Positions 1-7,746 of a stretch of DNA of 17,292 nt are shown here, in pieces. The notes under the pieces were generated by a model. That model was not told the origin of the DNA. It was given only the letters and a program-made list of their open reading frames with translations, and searched no databases. Numbering within the stretch: position 1 is the first letter of the stretch; each line of letters opens with the position of its first letter. This DNA comes from Kiritimatiellia bacterium (GTDB lineage: Bacteria; Verrucomicrobiota; Kiritimatiellia; RFP12; UBA1067): NCBI GenBank assembly GCA_017405115.1, contig JAFRBA010000013.1:1-17292 (forward strand). The letters run 5' to 3'. The position numbers were made by a program, and so were the translations under genes.

Positions 1-3000
1 ATGAAGGCTATTTGTAACGCCTGCTAAAACCCCGACGTAGGAGCGCCGCCGGCCCATGTGGTCGTAATCCATGAGCAGCGTCTTGTCGCCGCAGATCCAC
101 CGCACCGGCCTGTTTTCGCCGTTGTACTCGACGTGCCATGCGCCGGTGCCGGTAGTGACGAGCGTCTGGTTTCCGTCCGCGTCGTAGGCGTACGCCTCGT
201 TCGCGGGCGGAACAAAGACGCGGTTGGTGGCGACGGAGACAAAATCATTGGTGCCATCAGAAATTGTAGCCGAGACCTCGAGTTCCGCGAAGCCCCCGCT
301 ATTCGAGTTGTCGAAGTCGTCAGAGCCGAAGAAGTAGGCAAGGTCGCCCGAGGCAAGCGCATACGCAAGATTGCCATTGACCGCGACAGTCGCGTTCGCA
401 TCGGCGAGGCCGCGAACAGACACCCAGCCGGGCACTGTGCGCGCGGTGTATTGGTTCAGGTTGTTCGCGGTGTACGTCGATGTGCGCGCCGCGCCGGTTT
501 CGTCGTAGTCGGTGGACGAGACGCGATTGCCGATGGGGTCGTAGGCGAAGTCTTCGTCGAAGCCTGCGACGGGCGAGCCGCCGAGCGTGCGACGGGCGGA
601 CACAACTTCGTTCCGCCCGTTGTAGCCGTAGGCGTCCGTCGCGCCGGAGAGCGGTCCCATCGCCTCGCCGCCGCGAGAGACGGCAACGCGCCGCCCCGCC
701 GCGTCGTTCGTGTACTCAAACGTCGATATGACGCGGCTACCGAATCGGTTGGTGATCGCGGAGACGAGATCTCGGAAAGGCTCGTAGGCGACCGTTCGCG
801 AGAATCCGCCGCAGGCGTAGCCGGAAACGAGGTCCGTGCCGGGGAGGTACGAGTATGTGAATACGTTCGTGCCGGAAGCTACGGTGAGGAGACGCCCGAG
901 GGAATCGTAGGAGCAAGAGATTTCCCGCAGAGACGCAGGGGCGCAGAGAGTGTAGCCGGCCGGGCGGCCGAAGGTGTCGTAGTGGCGCGCGAGCGTTGCG
1001 CCGTTCTGGACCTCGTTCGTGACAAGTCCTTCCTCGCAGTAGGCGTAGAAGTTCGTGGCAACTCCCTCGGTGACAGCAGAGACGATGTTGCCGCTGCGGT
1101 CGTACGCACAAGCTATCGAAGGCGTGTCGTCGGAGTACGCCGTCGAGACGAGGTTCCCCGCGCCGTCGTAGGAGTACGAAGTCGAGACGCCTCTGGCCCA
1201 CGTGCGGAGCGCGAGCTTGCCGTCCGGCATGTAGGCGTAGGTAGGCCCCGCTCCGTCGGCGTAGACCTTGTTCGTAACGAGGCCCGTCGCCTCGTCCCTG
1301 AGCCAGAAAGTGACGTCGCCCTGCGTGAGCGCCGCGTCGCGGTAGGTCGTCATCGTCACGCGGTCGCCCCAGGCGTCGTATTCGTAGTCGACCGGGTACG
1401 TCGCCCCGCGCTTCGAGACGACGCGCCCTTCCGCGTCGTAGGCCGTCGTCGTGACGAGCCCGTTCGGGTCAGTCTCCGATACGCGCCGCCCGAGCGCGTC
1501 GTATCCGTAGGTCGTCGTGTTGCCCGCGCCGTCGGTTACGGACGCGACCCTGCCGTTCGCGTCGTAGGCCGTAGTCGTCACGTTGCCGCGCCCGTCCTCG
1601 ACCGCCACGACGCGCCCGAGCGCGTCGTACTCCGTAGTCGTCTCCACGCCGGTCGAGGAACGCCGCGACACCTCGCGCCCGCGAACAAGCTCCGTCCTCT
1701 CCGGCAGCACAGAGCCGGGGACGGTCCGCTCCCTCGTCTCCGCGCAGGCCGAGCGGACGCGCCAGACGCGGCTCGTCGTCTCGTTGCCGAACGCATCGGC
1801 GGAGACGGTTTCGGCGGCAAGGGACAACCCGCCGATCACGCTTGCCCACGGCCAGGTGATTATGGCGCGGGTGCGCGTTCCGCCGACGGGCGAAAGGCCC
1901 GCCGAGCCGTCTATGCGCGCCGCCCATGCCGTCGACTCACGCCACCATGCGCCGTCGGACGCGACATAGCGCACGTCGTTCGAGACAATCCTGTCGGACG
2001 TCCAGTCCACTTCGCCGTTGAGGTCGAGGTCTGTCACGTCGAGGACGCGCTCGCCGAAATTGTCGTATGCGTAGAGCCGCGAAGAAATGATGTGCCCGTC
2101 CTCCCCACCGAACGTCTGCGTCGCGAGCAGCTGCCCGGCGACATTGTAGAAGTTGGAGGTCACCAGGTCCGCGCCGCCGAAGCCTGGCGAGCGCGTCTCG
2201 ACCTCGTGGCCTAGCGGACTGGTGCGCGCCAGCGACCAGCGCGGCGAGTTCGTCCCCGCCGGGCCTAGGCAAGTCCTCTCCCATGTCGTGCCGTCCTCGT
2301 CCGCGCCATAGGCGACAGCGGACTTCACCACTCCGTTCAGCGCCGACGAGAGGAGCCGTCCGTCGGCGTATGAGACGGTCGAGTTCGTGACCGCGCAGTC
2401 CGTGCCCCATCCGCGCACCGTGGCGACTGTCTCGGTGCCGGAATGCCGGTCATTCGAGTAGAACCGCCGCGTGACCACGCCGTCCTCGGCGGTCTCGGAC
2501 ACGAGCCGCCCGAGCAAGTCGTACGAGCGGGCAGACGCCCGCGAGAGGCCGCCGGCGGACACCGTGCGGGAGACCACGCGTCCCTCTGCGTCGTAGGCCG
2601 TAGTCGTAGTCTCGTCGGGGAATCCGCCACCAGAGCGCACGGCGGAGATGACGCGCCCCAGGGCGTCGTATGCATACGCCGTCGCTGCACCGTCAGGACC
2701 GGTTTCGGACACAAGGCGCCGCCCAGCCCACCTCTTCTCCGTACACGAGCCGTCGGAGGCGACGACACGCACCTCGCGGCCCTGCGCGTTGTGCGACGTC
2801 TCCGTCCTCGATACGCGCGCGAAGTCTGCCTCTTCGCAGCCTGTGCAGACGTAAGTCTCGCGCAGCACGATCTTCTTCGACGAGCGCACCTCTATCGTCA
2901 CCTCCCGCGTCGTCCGGAAGGGTTCCGGGGCGAAGACGGCCACTCCTCCCGCGACGGACAGCGCCCCGGCGGGATAGCGGGTCTTCACTGTCCTGAACCA

Positions 3001-4713
3001 CCCGCCTCCGGCCATGGGTTCGAAGACCTGGGCCGAGCCGGCGACTCCGGGCGGATACCCGTACGTGCCAGACATGTAGTCGTACTTCTCCACGACTCCA
3101 TCCTCGCGCACGACGAGCGCGGGCCGCTCGCTGCACGGCCTGCATCGGTTGTACGGCATGTAGTCGGTGTAGCGGCGGGCGTTCGCCGGGCTGTTCCATT
3201 CGGCCGCAAGGTTGGTCGCCGACGGGTCTGCCAGGCGCACCTCCTCGACGATGCGGTGGTTCATCGTGTCGGTCGAGACGAAACGGAGGGTCTTGGATAC
3301 GGCCACGTCGCCGACGTACTCGGTCTCGACTCGCGGCGTGAAGAAGTCCTCGTCGCCGGTGTCGTCCGCGACGTCCTCGCCAGTCGAGTCCGGGACGTGC
3401 GGCCTTACGCCGATCGGCGAGTAGGAGTACGTCCGGCGGCGGCGCGGCAGAGCGCCGCCCGGGACATGCTCGACGACGGACAGCCTGCGGTTGTCCGAGT
3501 CGTATGCATAGTCCGTGACGAGTCCGTTCGGGGCAACGTGGCGCGACACATAGCCGCCTGAAGTGTACTCGTAGCGGTTCGTTCGGGCCTCGCCGCTTGG
3601 GTCGTCCACGGAAAGCGTCAGTACCTCGCGCCCGCCGACGCCCCTGTACTCGCACAGCGTCTCGCGCACGACGACGCCGCCCGGGCCGGAGACAGTGTCC
3701 AGGACGGTCCGCGACCCCCAAGACTCCGACAGGACGCGCAGTCGCCTCGTGCGCAGGCCACCGCCCTCGGATACGCCGAACACTGCCCCGCCTCCGTCAT
3801 CCTCGCGGAAGAACTCAAGCTCGGAGGCGACCTCCCCGCCCCGTCTCTCGACTATTCGCACGGCGCGGACGCCGCCGTTCGTCACGGTGGAGACTGCGTA
3901 CTCCGCGAATGGCACCGCGCCTGCCGACACGACGTACTCGCCGTTCGTCCCGGGCTCGTCCAGCACCTGCGCAGGGAGATAGAACGACACGCGGAACAAT
4001 CCGCCAGTCGGCGAGTTCGCGATCTCGGCAAGGCACTCCTTCGCCATCACCTGCCGGAATCCGCCGCGCCTGAACAGATCGAGCTCCGTTCTCGTGTCGC
4101 GGTGCAGCTCGACCGACGACGCCGTCAGCGGCTCGGTCGACGCATAGAGCGCGGCGGATCGCAGCTCAAGCTGCCCGGCGAACTGCCCTGCGGCGTCGCG
4201 CCCGAGCCCGACGGTCCATGCAGGAGTCCCGCGCGGCACGTACAGTCCAAGGACGCCATCGTCGTCAGACTTCGACTCCGCCACGCCGGAGCGCCCCGCC
4301 TCGGTTGCGCCGGGGCCTATCTTCGTGAGGTGGACGCGCACCGGGCCGTACGCCCCGGCGACCTGGAAGGACGCCGGAAGCCCGTTGGGGCCGTTGCCGG
4401 CGCAGCGCAGCTTAAGCATCCCGCCCGTCCGCAACGCAGGGGCGCCGGACTTCGCCGCGCCGCCTCCGAGCGGCCCCCAGACTGCGGCCATCTTCGCCGC
4501 GAGGTCAGTGCCCTTTGCGGAGATCGAATCGCACTTCGTATTGTCATCCGTATTGTCGTCCACGTTGTCTTCGCAGTCGCTGTGACATGTCTCGACTTCC
4601 GCGCCGTAGGCGGCGGAGACGGCGAACGGGGAACCCGCCGCGGCAACCAGCGAAGCGGCCACTGCGGAGACGCCCGCAAGCCTACGCATTGATTCAAGGG
4701 AAAGCGCATTCAT
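1..4713 (-). CDS. Giant secreted YD/RHS-repeat protein, 3' end outside window
   Basis: The frame is open from an ATG at 4713 to base 1 (1571 codons, no stop), so the C-terminus lies beyond the left edge. The start is supported by GGGAGG eight bases upstream. Residues 1-38 look like a signal peptide (basic MRRLAG, then an Ala/Val-rich stretch). An acidic Cys-containing segment follows (C43, C47, C61). Residues of about 60-400 have no motif I can name. From about residue 400 YD repeats appear (YAYDSDNRRL, YAYDALGRV, YGYDALGRRV and many others), densest from about 680 to the edge. These repeats build the beta-shell of RHS/teneurin-type proteins, which often carry a C-terminal toxin or surface domain. 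The visible end (NGENRPVRW then YDHMGRRR) is the usual approach to the RHS-associated core, so the core and any variable tip are missing here. It lies 19 bp after the LamG/TSP3 gene and is probably co-transcribed with it. Role (toxin shell or surface adhesin) is undetermined. Confidence 0.88.
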   Translation of the reverse strand, partial: MNALSLESMRRLAGVSAVAASLVAAAGSPFAVSAAYGAEVETCHSDCEDNVDDNTDDNTKCDSISAKGTDLAAKMAAVWGPLGGGAAKSGAPALRTGGMLKLRCAGNGPNGLPASFQVAGAYGPVRVHLTKIGPGATEAGRSGVAESKSDDDGVLGLYVPRGTPAWTVGLGRDAAGQFAGQLELRSAALYASTEPLTASSVELHRDTRTELDLFRRGGFRQVMAKECLAEIANSPTGGLFRVSFYLPAQVLDEPGTNGEYVVSAGAVPFAEYAVSTVTNGGVRAVRIVERRGGEVASELEFFREDDGGGAVFGVSEGGGLRTRRLRVLSESWGSRTVLDTVSGPGGVVVRETLCEYRGVGGREVLTLSVDDPSGEARTNRYEYTSGGYVSRHVAPNGLVTDYAYDSDNRRLSVVEHVPGGALPRRRRTYSYSPIGVRPHVPDSTGEDVADDTGDEDFFTPRVETEYVGDVAVSKTLRFVSTDTMNHRIVEEVRLADPSATNLAAEWNSPANARRYTDYMPYNRCRPCSERPALVVREDGVVEKYDYMSGTYGYPPGVAGSAQVFEPMAGGGWFRTVKTRYPAGALSVAGGVAVFAPEPFRTTREVTIEVRSSKKIVLRETYVCTGCEEADFARVSRTETSHNAQGREVRVVASDGSCTEKRWAGRRLVSETGPDGAATAYAYDALGRVISAVRSGGGFPDETTTTAYDAEGRVVSRTVSAGGLSRASARSYDLLGRLVSETAEDGVVTRRFYSNDRHSGTETVATVRGWGTDCAVTNSTVSYADGRLLSSALNGVVKSAVAYGADEDGTTWERTCLGPAGTNSPRWSLARTSPLGHEVETRSPGFGGADLVTSNFYNVAGQLLATQTFGGEDGHIISSRLYAYDNFGERVLDVTDLDLNGEVDWTSDRIVSNDVRYVASDGAWWRESTAWAARIDGSAGLSPVGGTRTRAIITWPWASVIGGLSLAAETVSADAFGNETTSRVWRVRSACAETRERTVPGSVLPERTELVRGREVSRRSSTGVETTTEYDALGRVVAVEDGRGNVTTTAYDANGRVASVTDGAGNTTTYGYDALGRRVSETDPNGLVTTTAYDAEGRVVSKRGATYPVDYEYDAWGDRVTMTTYRDAALTQGDVTFWLRDEATGLVTNKVYADGAGPTYAYMPDGKLALRTWARGVSTSYSYDGAGNLVSTAYSDDTPSIACAYDRSGNIVSAVTEGVATNFYAYCEEGLVTNEVQNGATLARHYDTFGRPAGYTLCAPASLREISCSYDSLGRLLTVASGTNVFTYSYLPGTDLVSGYACGGFSRTVAYEPFRDLVSAITNRFGSRVISTFEYTNDAAGRRVAVSRGGEAMGPLSGATDAYGYNGRNEVVSARRTLGGSPVAGFDEDFAYDPIGNRVSSTDYDETGAARTSTYTANNLNQYTARTVPGWVSVRGLADANATVAVNGNLAYALASGDLAYFFGSDDFDNSNSGGFAELEVSATISDGTNDFVSVATNRVFVPPANEAYAYDADGNQTLVTTGTGAWHVEYNGENRPVRWICGDKTLLMDYDHMGRRRSYVGVLAGVTNSLH
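4538..4573 (-). repeat. 12-bp tandem repeat, about three units, inside RHS gene 1
   Basis: On the + strand GTATTGTCATCC (4538-4549) is followed by GTATTGTCGTCC (4550-4561) and a degenerate third unit (4562-4573). Read on the coding strand it gives the acidic repeat VDDN-TDDN-T, next to C61 in the segment just after the predicted signal peptide. The unit is a multiple of three, so copy-number changes would alter linker length without shifting frame. Confidence 0.6.
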
Positions 4714-4732
4714 CTCAATGTCCTCCCTTTTG

Positions 4733-5545
4733 TCATGGCGCTGTCGCCGTGCATGACTTCACAAGCGGCGCAGGAGCGGCGACGGCACGCGCGCGCGGGT
4801 TGCAGCCGATCCGAAACTCGTCTGCGTTCGACACGCCGTCGCCATCTGAATCGAGGGATGCGTCGGCGGGATTGCACGGATTCAGCCCAAAGCGCAGTTC
4901 CCATTCGTCGGGCATGCCGTCGCCGTCATAATCGAACAGAGACGAGCCTTGCCCTAGATCGTTCAGATGGGCAAGCTTGGCTGCGGAGAACTCTGAGGCG
5001 ATGGACGTCCAGTCAAGAGCAGATGGATACAGGCGGACACCCGCGAAGGCGCCGTCGAACGGTGGCGAAGCATGCGATCCTGGCGGCGTTCCCGCCCACA
5101 GCGCCCCGCCGCAGTCGAGAGAGGCGGTCGAGGCGAAGTTTGTGGACGCCCTCGGAACGCCGTTAACATACAGCGCCGCCGCGGAGCCGGAGTAAACGAG
5201 CGCGACATGGCACGGCTCGTCGGTTCTCAACCCGTCCGCCACGAGCGTACTATCGTCCATGGACCGCACATATGCAGCCAGCGAACCATCGGACATCGTG
5301 AATATGCCGAAGCCGTTCGTCCAGGACGAAAAGTCCGTCGTGTACGTCAACACCGGCGCGAAGTCGGCGAACGACCCTGCCTCGAACCAGGCCATGGCCG
5401 TGAACGCCGGCGGCATGGCAAGTCCGTTCGTGAGCGAGGCGGGGTTCTCCACGTCATCCCACGCGGCGAACGGCGTCCGGGGACCCGCCGCTGAAAGTTC
5501 AGACGAGAGGGCCAAGAGCACAAGGGTCGATGGAAGCGTCTTCAT
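4733..5545 (-). CDS. Secreted LamG-like protein with C-terminal TSP3 calcium-binding repeats
   Basis: A 270-residue exported protein. The ATG at 5545 is preceded by a GGGGGAG purine tract and opens a clear signal peptide (MKTLPSTLVLLALSSELSAA). The frame extends upstream to 5686, but that part overlaps the sulfatase gene and lacks signal-peptide character, so 5545 is preferred. Residues of about 25-195 resemble a LamG/concanavalin A-like jelly roll: a FTAMAWFEAG strand, HVALVYSGSAAALYVNGVPR (the typical 'wy.YvNG' strand pair) and a FDGAFAGVRLYPSAL strand. From residue 205 two thrombospondin-type-3 calcium-binding motifs follow, DYDGDGMPDEWE and DSDGDGVSNADEF, a module common in secreted proteins of Verrucomicrobiota and relatives. 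No sortase, PEP-CTERM or membrane anchor is visible. It begins 4 bp after the sulfatase stop and ends 19 bp before the RHS gene, so it probably belongs to one operon. A carbohydrate- or surface-binding role is likely, but the ligand is unknown. Confidence 0.85.
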   Translation of the reverse strand: MKTLPSTLVLLALSSELSAAGPRTPFAAWDDVENPASLTNGLAMPPAFTAMAWFEAGSFADFAPVLTYTTDFSSWTNGFGIFTMSDGSLAAYVRSMDDSTLVADGLRTDEPCHVALVYSGSAAALYVNGVPRASTNFASTASLDCGGALWAGTPPGSHASPPFDGAFAGVRLYPSALDWTSIASEFSAAKLAHLNDLGQGSSLFDYDGDGMPDEWELRFGLNPCNPADASLDSDGDGVSNADEFRIGCNPRARAVAAPAPLVKSCTATAP

Positions 5546-5549
5546 GGCT

Positions 5550-6899
5550 TCACTCCCCCTTCCGCCTTGTGGGCTTGAGAAGTGGCACAAGTGCCGCCGC
5601 ACCGTCAGGAAGCGGCGCGTCGCCGTGCACAAGGTTGTTGGTCTCGCACGGGTCGGCGACAAGGTCATAAGCCTCCGACGGGGCATCGAAGTCCCCGACG
5701 GCGACGACCTTGTACTGGTCGGTGCGCACGCCCCTCTGCCAAAGCCCTGCGCGGATGCGCGTCTCGGTCACGACGGGCCGTCCGTCCGACTTGCCGCTCT
5801 CCATCGCCCCGCGTAGGCTGCGCCCCTTCCAGGACGACGGCGGCGGCACGCCTGCAAGGTCAAGGATCGTTGGCGCGACGTCGATGCCGCCGACCTGCCC
5901 GCGAACGACAGTGCCGGGCCGGATGCGCGCCGCCCCGGCTGGTACGCGGATCATCAGCGGAACCTTCAGCTCCTCGTCGTGCAGGTGGTTGCCGTGCCCG
6001 GTGAAGCCGCGCTCCCAGAAGCTCTCGCCGTGGTCGCCCATGACTACGACGATGGTGTCGTTCCATCGCGGCGTACGGACGACTTCCGCAAGAAGATTCG
6101 ACACGGCGTAGTCGCAGTAGGCTATCTCGCCGTCATATGCATCTACGGTGCGGCGGCGGATTTCAGGCGTCGCCTTGTCCGCCCCCATCCGCCATGCGCC
6201 CTTCAGCGGGCCTAGCCCCGTGGAAGAGAACTTCATGTCGTAGGGCGACGGAGGGTTGAAGTCCCAGTGCGGGTCCATGTAGAAGAGAAAGAGAAACAGC
6301 GGTTTGTCCGGGTTGCGGCGCTTCAGCCTCGCAAGACCGGAGCGCGTAAGCACAGAGCCCTTTGCATAGCCGGTGCTGATGCGTTCAAGCCCAGCGTCCG
6401 GCGGCACGGTCACGCTGTAGTCGTCCCACAAGTCAAAGCCCTTGGCATAGCCGTAGCGGCGGTTAGTCATCGTGTTGGCCGTAATGCCGACAGTCTCGTA
6501 GCCGGCGTCGCGGAGGGCCTCGGCAAGCGTGACGGCCGTCGGATTGTGCGGCACATTCGGCAAGACGCGCATGTGTTCGTCCGCCGGGAGCGAAGTGAAG
6601 AGGGACATCACCGCCGGCTGCGTCCAGGAACCGCCAGGGATGACGGTCTCGAATCGCACGGCCTCGGCGGCGGCGAAACGGTCAAGGCTGGGTGTAGTGT
6701 CTCGCGCATAGCCGTAGCATCCGACATGAGACGCCTTCAGGCTGTCAATCAGCACGAAGAGAACGTCTGGACGGCCTGGTGCGGCGGATGCCGCCAGCAC
6801 CGCCATTCCCGCAGCCAATGCCGCGCACAGTCTGCACAGCACCCGCATGCATCCGCCATTTGACGCCATGTAGCCCATAATTCTCGTGTAGTTTACCAT
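5550..6899 (-). CDS. Exported sulfatase-superfamily (alkaline phosphatase fold) enzyme lacking the formylglycine motif
   Basis: A 449-residue protein of the PF00884 sulfatase/phosphatase superfamily. The start at 6899 follows AAGGGGGG with a 5-base spacer. An ATG at 6848 would start directly on the signal peptide (RVLCRLCAALAAG) and is the main alternative. The frame reaches 6992, but that ATG lies upstream of the predicted promoter. Family features, numbered from 6899: PDVLFVLIDSLKASHVGCYG with metal-ligand candidate D52; YDGEIAYCD at about 255-263; MGDHGES with D289/H290; GHGNHLHDEELKVPL from 301; and DVAPTILDLAGV. At the nucleophile position, where sulfatases have C/S-X-P-X-R, this protein reads T93-Q-P-A-V97, so formylglycine conversion is not expected and Thr is the likely nucleophile or the site is degenerate. 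The substrate is unknown; sulfate-ester, phosphoester or phosphonate chemistry are all possible. It heads the unit sulfatase-LamG-RHS. Confidence 0.9.
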   Translation of the reverse strand: MVNYTRIMGYMASNGGCMRVLCRLCAALAAGMAVLAASAAPGRPDVLFVLIDSLKASHVGCYGYARDTTPSLDRFAAAEAVRFETVIPGGSWTQPAVMSLFTSLPADEHMRVLPNVPHNPTAVTLAEALRDAGYETVGITANTMTNRRYGYAKGFDLWDDYSVTVPPDAGLERISTGYAKGSVLTRSGLARLKRRNPDKPLFLFLFYMDPHWDFNPPSPYDMKFSSTGLGPLKGAWRMGADKATPEIRRRTVDAYDGEIAYCDYAVSNLLAEVVRTPRWNDTIVVVMGDHGESFWERGFTGHGNHLHDEELKVPLMIRVPAGAARIRPGTVVRGQVGGIDVAPTILDLAGVPPPSSWKGRSLRGAMESGKSDGRPVVTETRIRAGLWQRGVRTDQYKVVAVGDFDAPSEAYDLVADPCETNNLVHGDAPLPDGAAALVPLLKPTRRKGE

Positions 6900-6958
6900 A
6901 TTATCCCCCCTTGCTGTCAATGCCTCGCCCCAGCGCCCATCGCCGGGAATGCGCGCGA

Positions 6959-6987
6959 AGTATAGCAAAACACTCCGAAGCGCGCAA
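6959..6987 (-). promoter_or_regulatory. Predicted sigma70-type promoter of the sulfatase-LamG-RHS unit
   Basis: Read on the minus strand there is TTGCGC (6987-6982), a 17-base spacer, then TATACT (6964-6959). The -10 is preceded by TGC, giving an extended -10 (TGCTATACT). Transcription would start near 6952, about 50 bases upstream of the ATG at 6899. This also argues against the longest reading frame, whose ATG at 6992 lies upstream of the -35. The -35 sits five bases from the edge of the 6992-7033 dyad, so a protein bound there would touch RNA polymerase. Confidence 0.6.
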
Positions 6988-6991
6988 ACCA

Positions 6992-7033
6992 AAGTTCAAA
7001 TTCCCTTGAACTAGTTCAAAATAATTTGAACTT
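6992..7033. promoter_or_regulatory. 42-bp nested palindromic operator between divergent promoters
   Basis: The outer arms AAGTTCAAATT (6992-7002) and AATTTGAACTT (7023-7033) are perfect reverse complements. The inner TTGAACTAGTTCAA (7006-7019) is itself a perfect 14-bp palindrome. Both are centred on 7012.5, and only the two 3-base gaps (7003-7005 and 7020-7022) break the symmetry. This gives four GTTCAA/TTGAAC half-sites whose centres are 12, 8 and 12 bases apart; same-orientation sites recur at exactly 20 bases, about two helical turns. The likely ligand is the OmpR-type regulator encoded just to the right, since members of that family often bind paired half-sites and autoregulate. That is inference; another dimeric regulator could bind. 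Confidence 0.7.
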
Positions 7034-7060
7034 CGAGATGCAGGATCCGGAAATCTTAGG

Positions 7061-7066
7061 TATAAT
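7061..7066 (+). promoter_or_regulatory. Consensus -10 box of the response regulator gene (no -35; likely leaderless)
   Basis: A perfect TATAAT ends 8 bases before the ATG at 7075, so initiation 7-8 bases downstream would fall at or next to the start codon. No Shine-Dalgarno sequence is found at a normal distance. At 17 bases upstream, positions 7038-7043 read ATGCAG, a poor -35 match, which suggests dependence on an activator bound to the dyad at 6992-7033. Confidence 0.55.
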
Positions 7067-7074
7067 TCACGTCA

Positions 7075-7746
7075 ATGAAAGCACTGATAGTAGAAGACGA
7101 CAGGGAAGAAGCCTGTTTCGTGTCCACAAGCCTCGCGTCCAAGGGCTTTCGCTGCAGGCGCGTCGCCAGCGGAGAAGCCGGGCTCCAGGAGCTCACCGCG
7201 AATTCGTTCGACATCGCAATCATCGACGTCGTCCTGGGCGACGGAATCTCCGGCATTGAGCTTATCAAGCAGATGCGCAATCGGAAGATCAGCACGCCGG
7301 TCATCGTCCTGAGCGGCAGGAGCCTCCCGGCGGACAAGATAGAGGGGCTCAACTGCGGCGCGGACGACTACGTCGGGAAGCCATTCGCGAGGGACGAGCT
7401 GCTCGCGCGAGTCGACGCCGTTCTGCGCCGAAGCTCCGGCGCGAAAAACGACAGGACCCTGCGCGTGAAGGACCTTTCCATCTGCACCGACACGCATGAA
7501 GTACGCCGAGGAGGAAGACCGGTCGAGCTCACCACCGGCGAATACGAGCTTCTGGAGTTCCTGATGAAGAACACCGGGCGGACGCTCTCGACGAAGGTGA
7601 TACTGCAGAGGGTCTGGAACGTGGACAGCCTGCCCCCCTCCAAGATAGTGGAGTCGCGCATCTGCTCTCTCCGCAGGAAGCTCTCCCAGAACGGCGAACC
7701 GGACATGATATCTACGATAAGGGGATTCGGCTATGTGCTCAAATGA
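7075..7746 (+). CDS. OmpR/PhoB-family two-component response regulator
   Basis: A 223-residue protein of normal length for the family. The receiver domain (about 1-118) begins MKALIVEDD with acidic pocket D8/D9. The phosphoacceptor is D51 in DIAIIDVVLGDGISG, the switch Ser is S80 (VIVLSGRS), and the conserved Lys is K102 (GKPFARDELLARV). The C-terminal winged-helix domain (about 128-223) has LTTGEYELLEFLMKNTGRTL, the recognition-helix region KIVESRICSLRRKL and the terminal hairpin STIRGFGYVL. The start is the first ATG, 8 bases after a TATAAT box and without a ribosome-binding site. Its last codons overlap the histidine kinase by 14 bp, so the two are translationally coupled and form a cognate pair. 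Its best candidate target is the dyad just upstream, implying autoregulation and control of the divergent sulfatase-LamG-RHS unit. Confidence 0.95.
   Translation: MKALIVEDDREEACFVSTSLASKGFRCRRVASGEAGLQELTANSFDIAIIDVVLGDGISGIELIKQMRNRKISTPVIVLSGRSLPADKIEGLNCGADDYVGKPFARDELLARVDAVLRRSSGAKNDRTLRVKDLSICTDTHEVRRGGRPVELTTGEYELLEFLMKNTGRTLSTKVILQRVWNVDSLPPSKIVESRICSLRRKLSQNGEPDMISTIRGFGYVLK

Noticed and set aside
1..60. Frameshift or pseudogene in the left RHS gene because no stop appears
   Set aside because: The frame from 4713 is continuous to base 1 with YD-type sequence to the end; it simply leaves the window.
58..2214. 718-residue open frame on the + strand
   Set aside because: It is antisense to the YD-repeat gene, Arg/Val/Asp-rich, and shows no domain. 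It is a by-product of GC-rich repeated YD codons; the minus frame gives real YD repeats throughout.
6900..6992. Longer N-terminus of the sulfatase starting at 6992
   Set aside because: It would start upstream of the predicted -35/-10 (6987-6959) and adds residues without family similarity; the ATG at 6899 has a strong G-rich ribosome-binding site.
6992..7033. SOS (LexA) box
   Set aside because: GAAC and GTTC motifs are present, but the spacing is GAAC-N2-GTTC in the centre and N10 or N16 for other pairs, not the N4 or N7 spacings of known LexA boxes.
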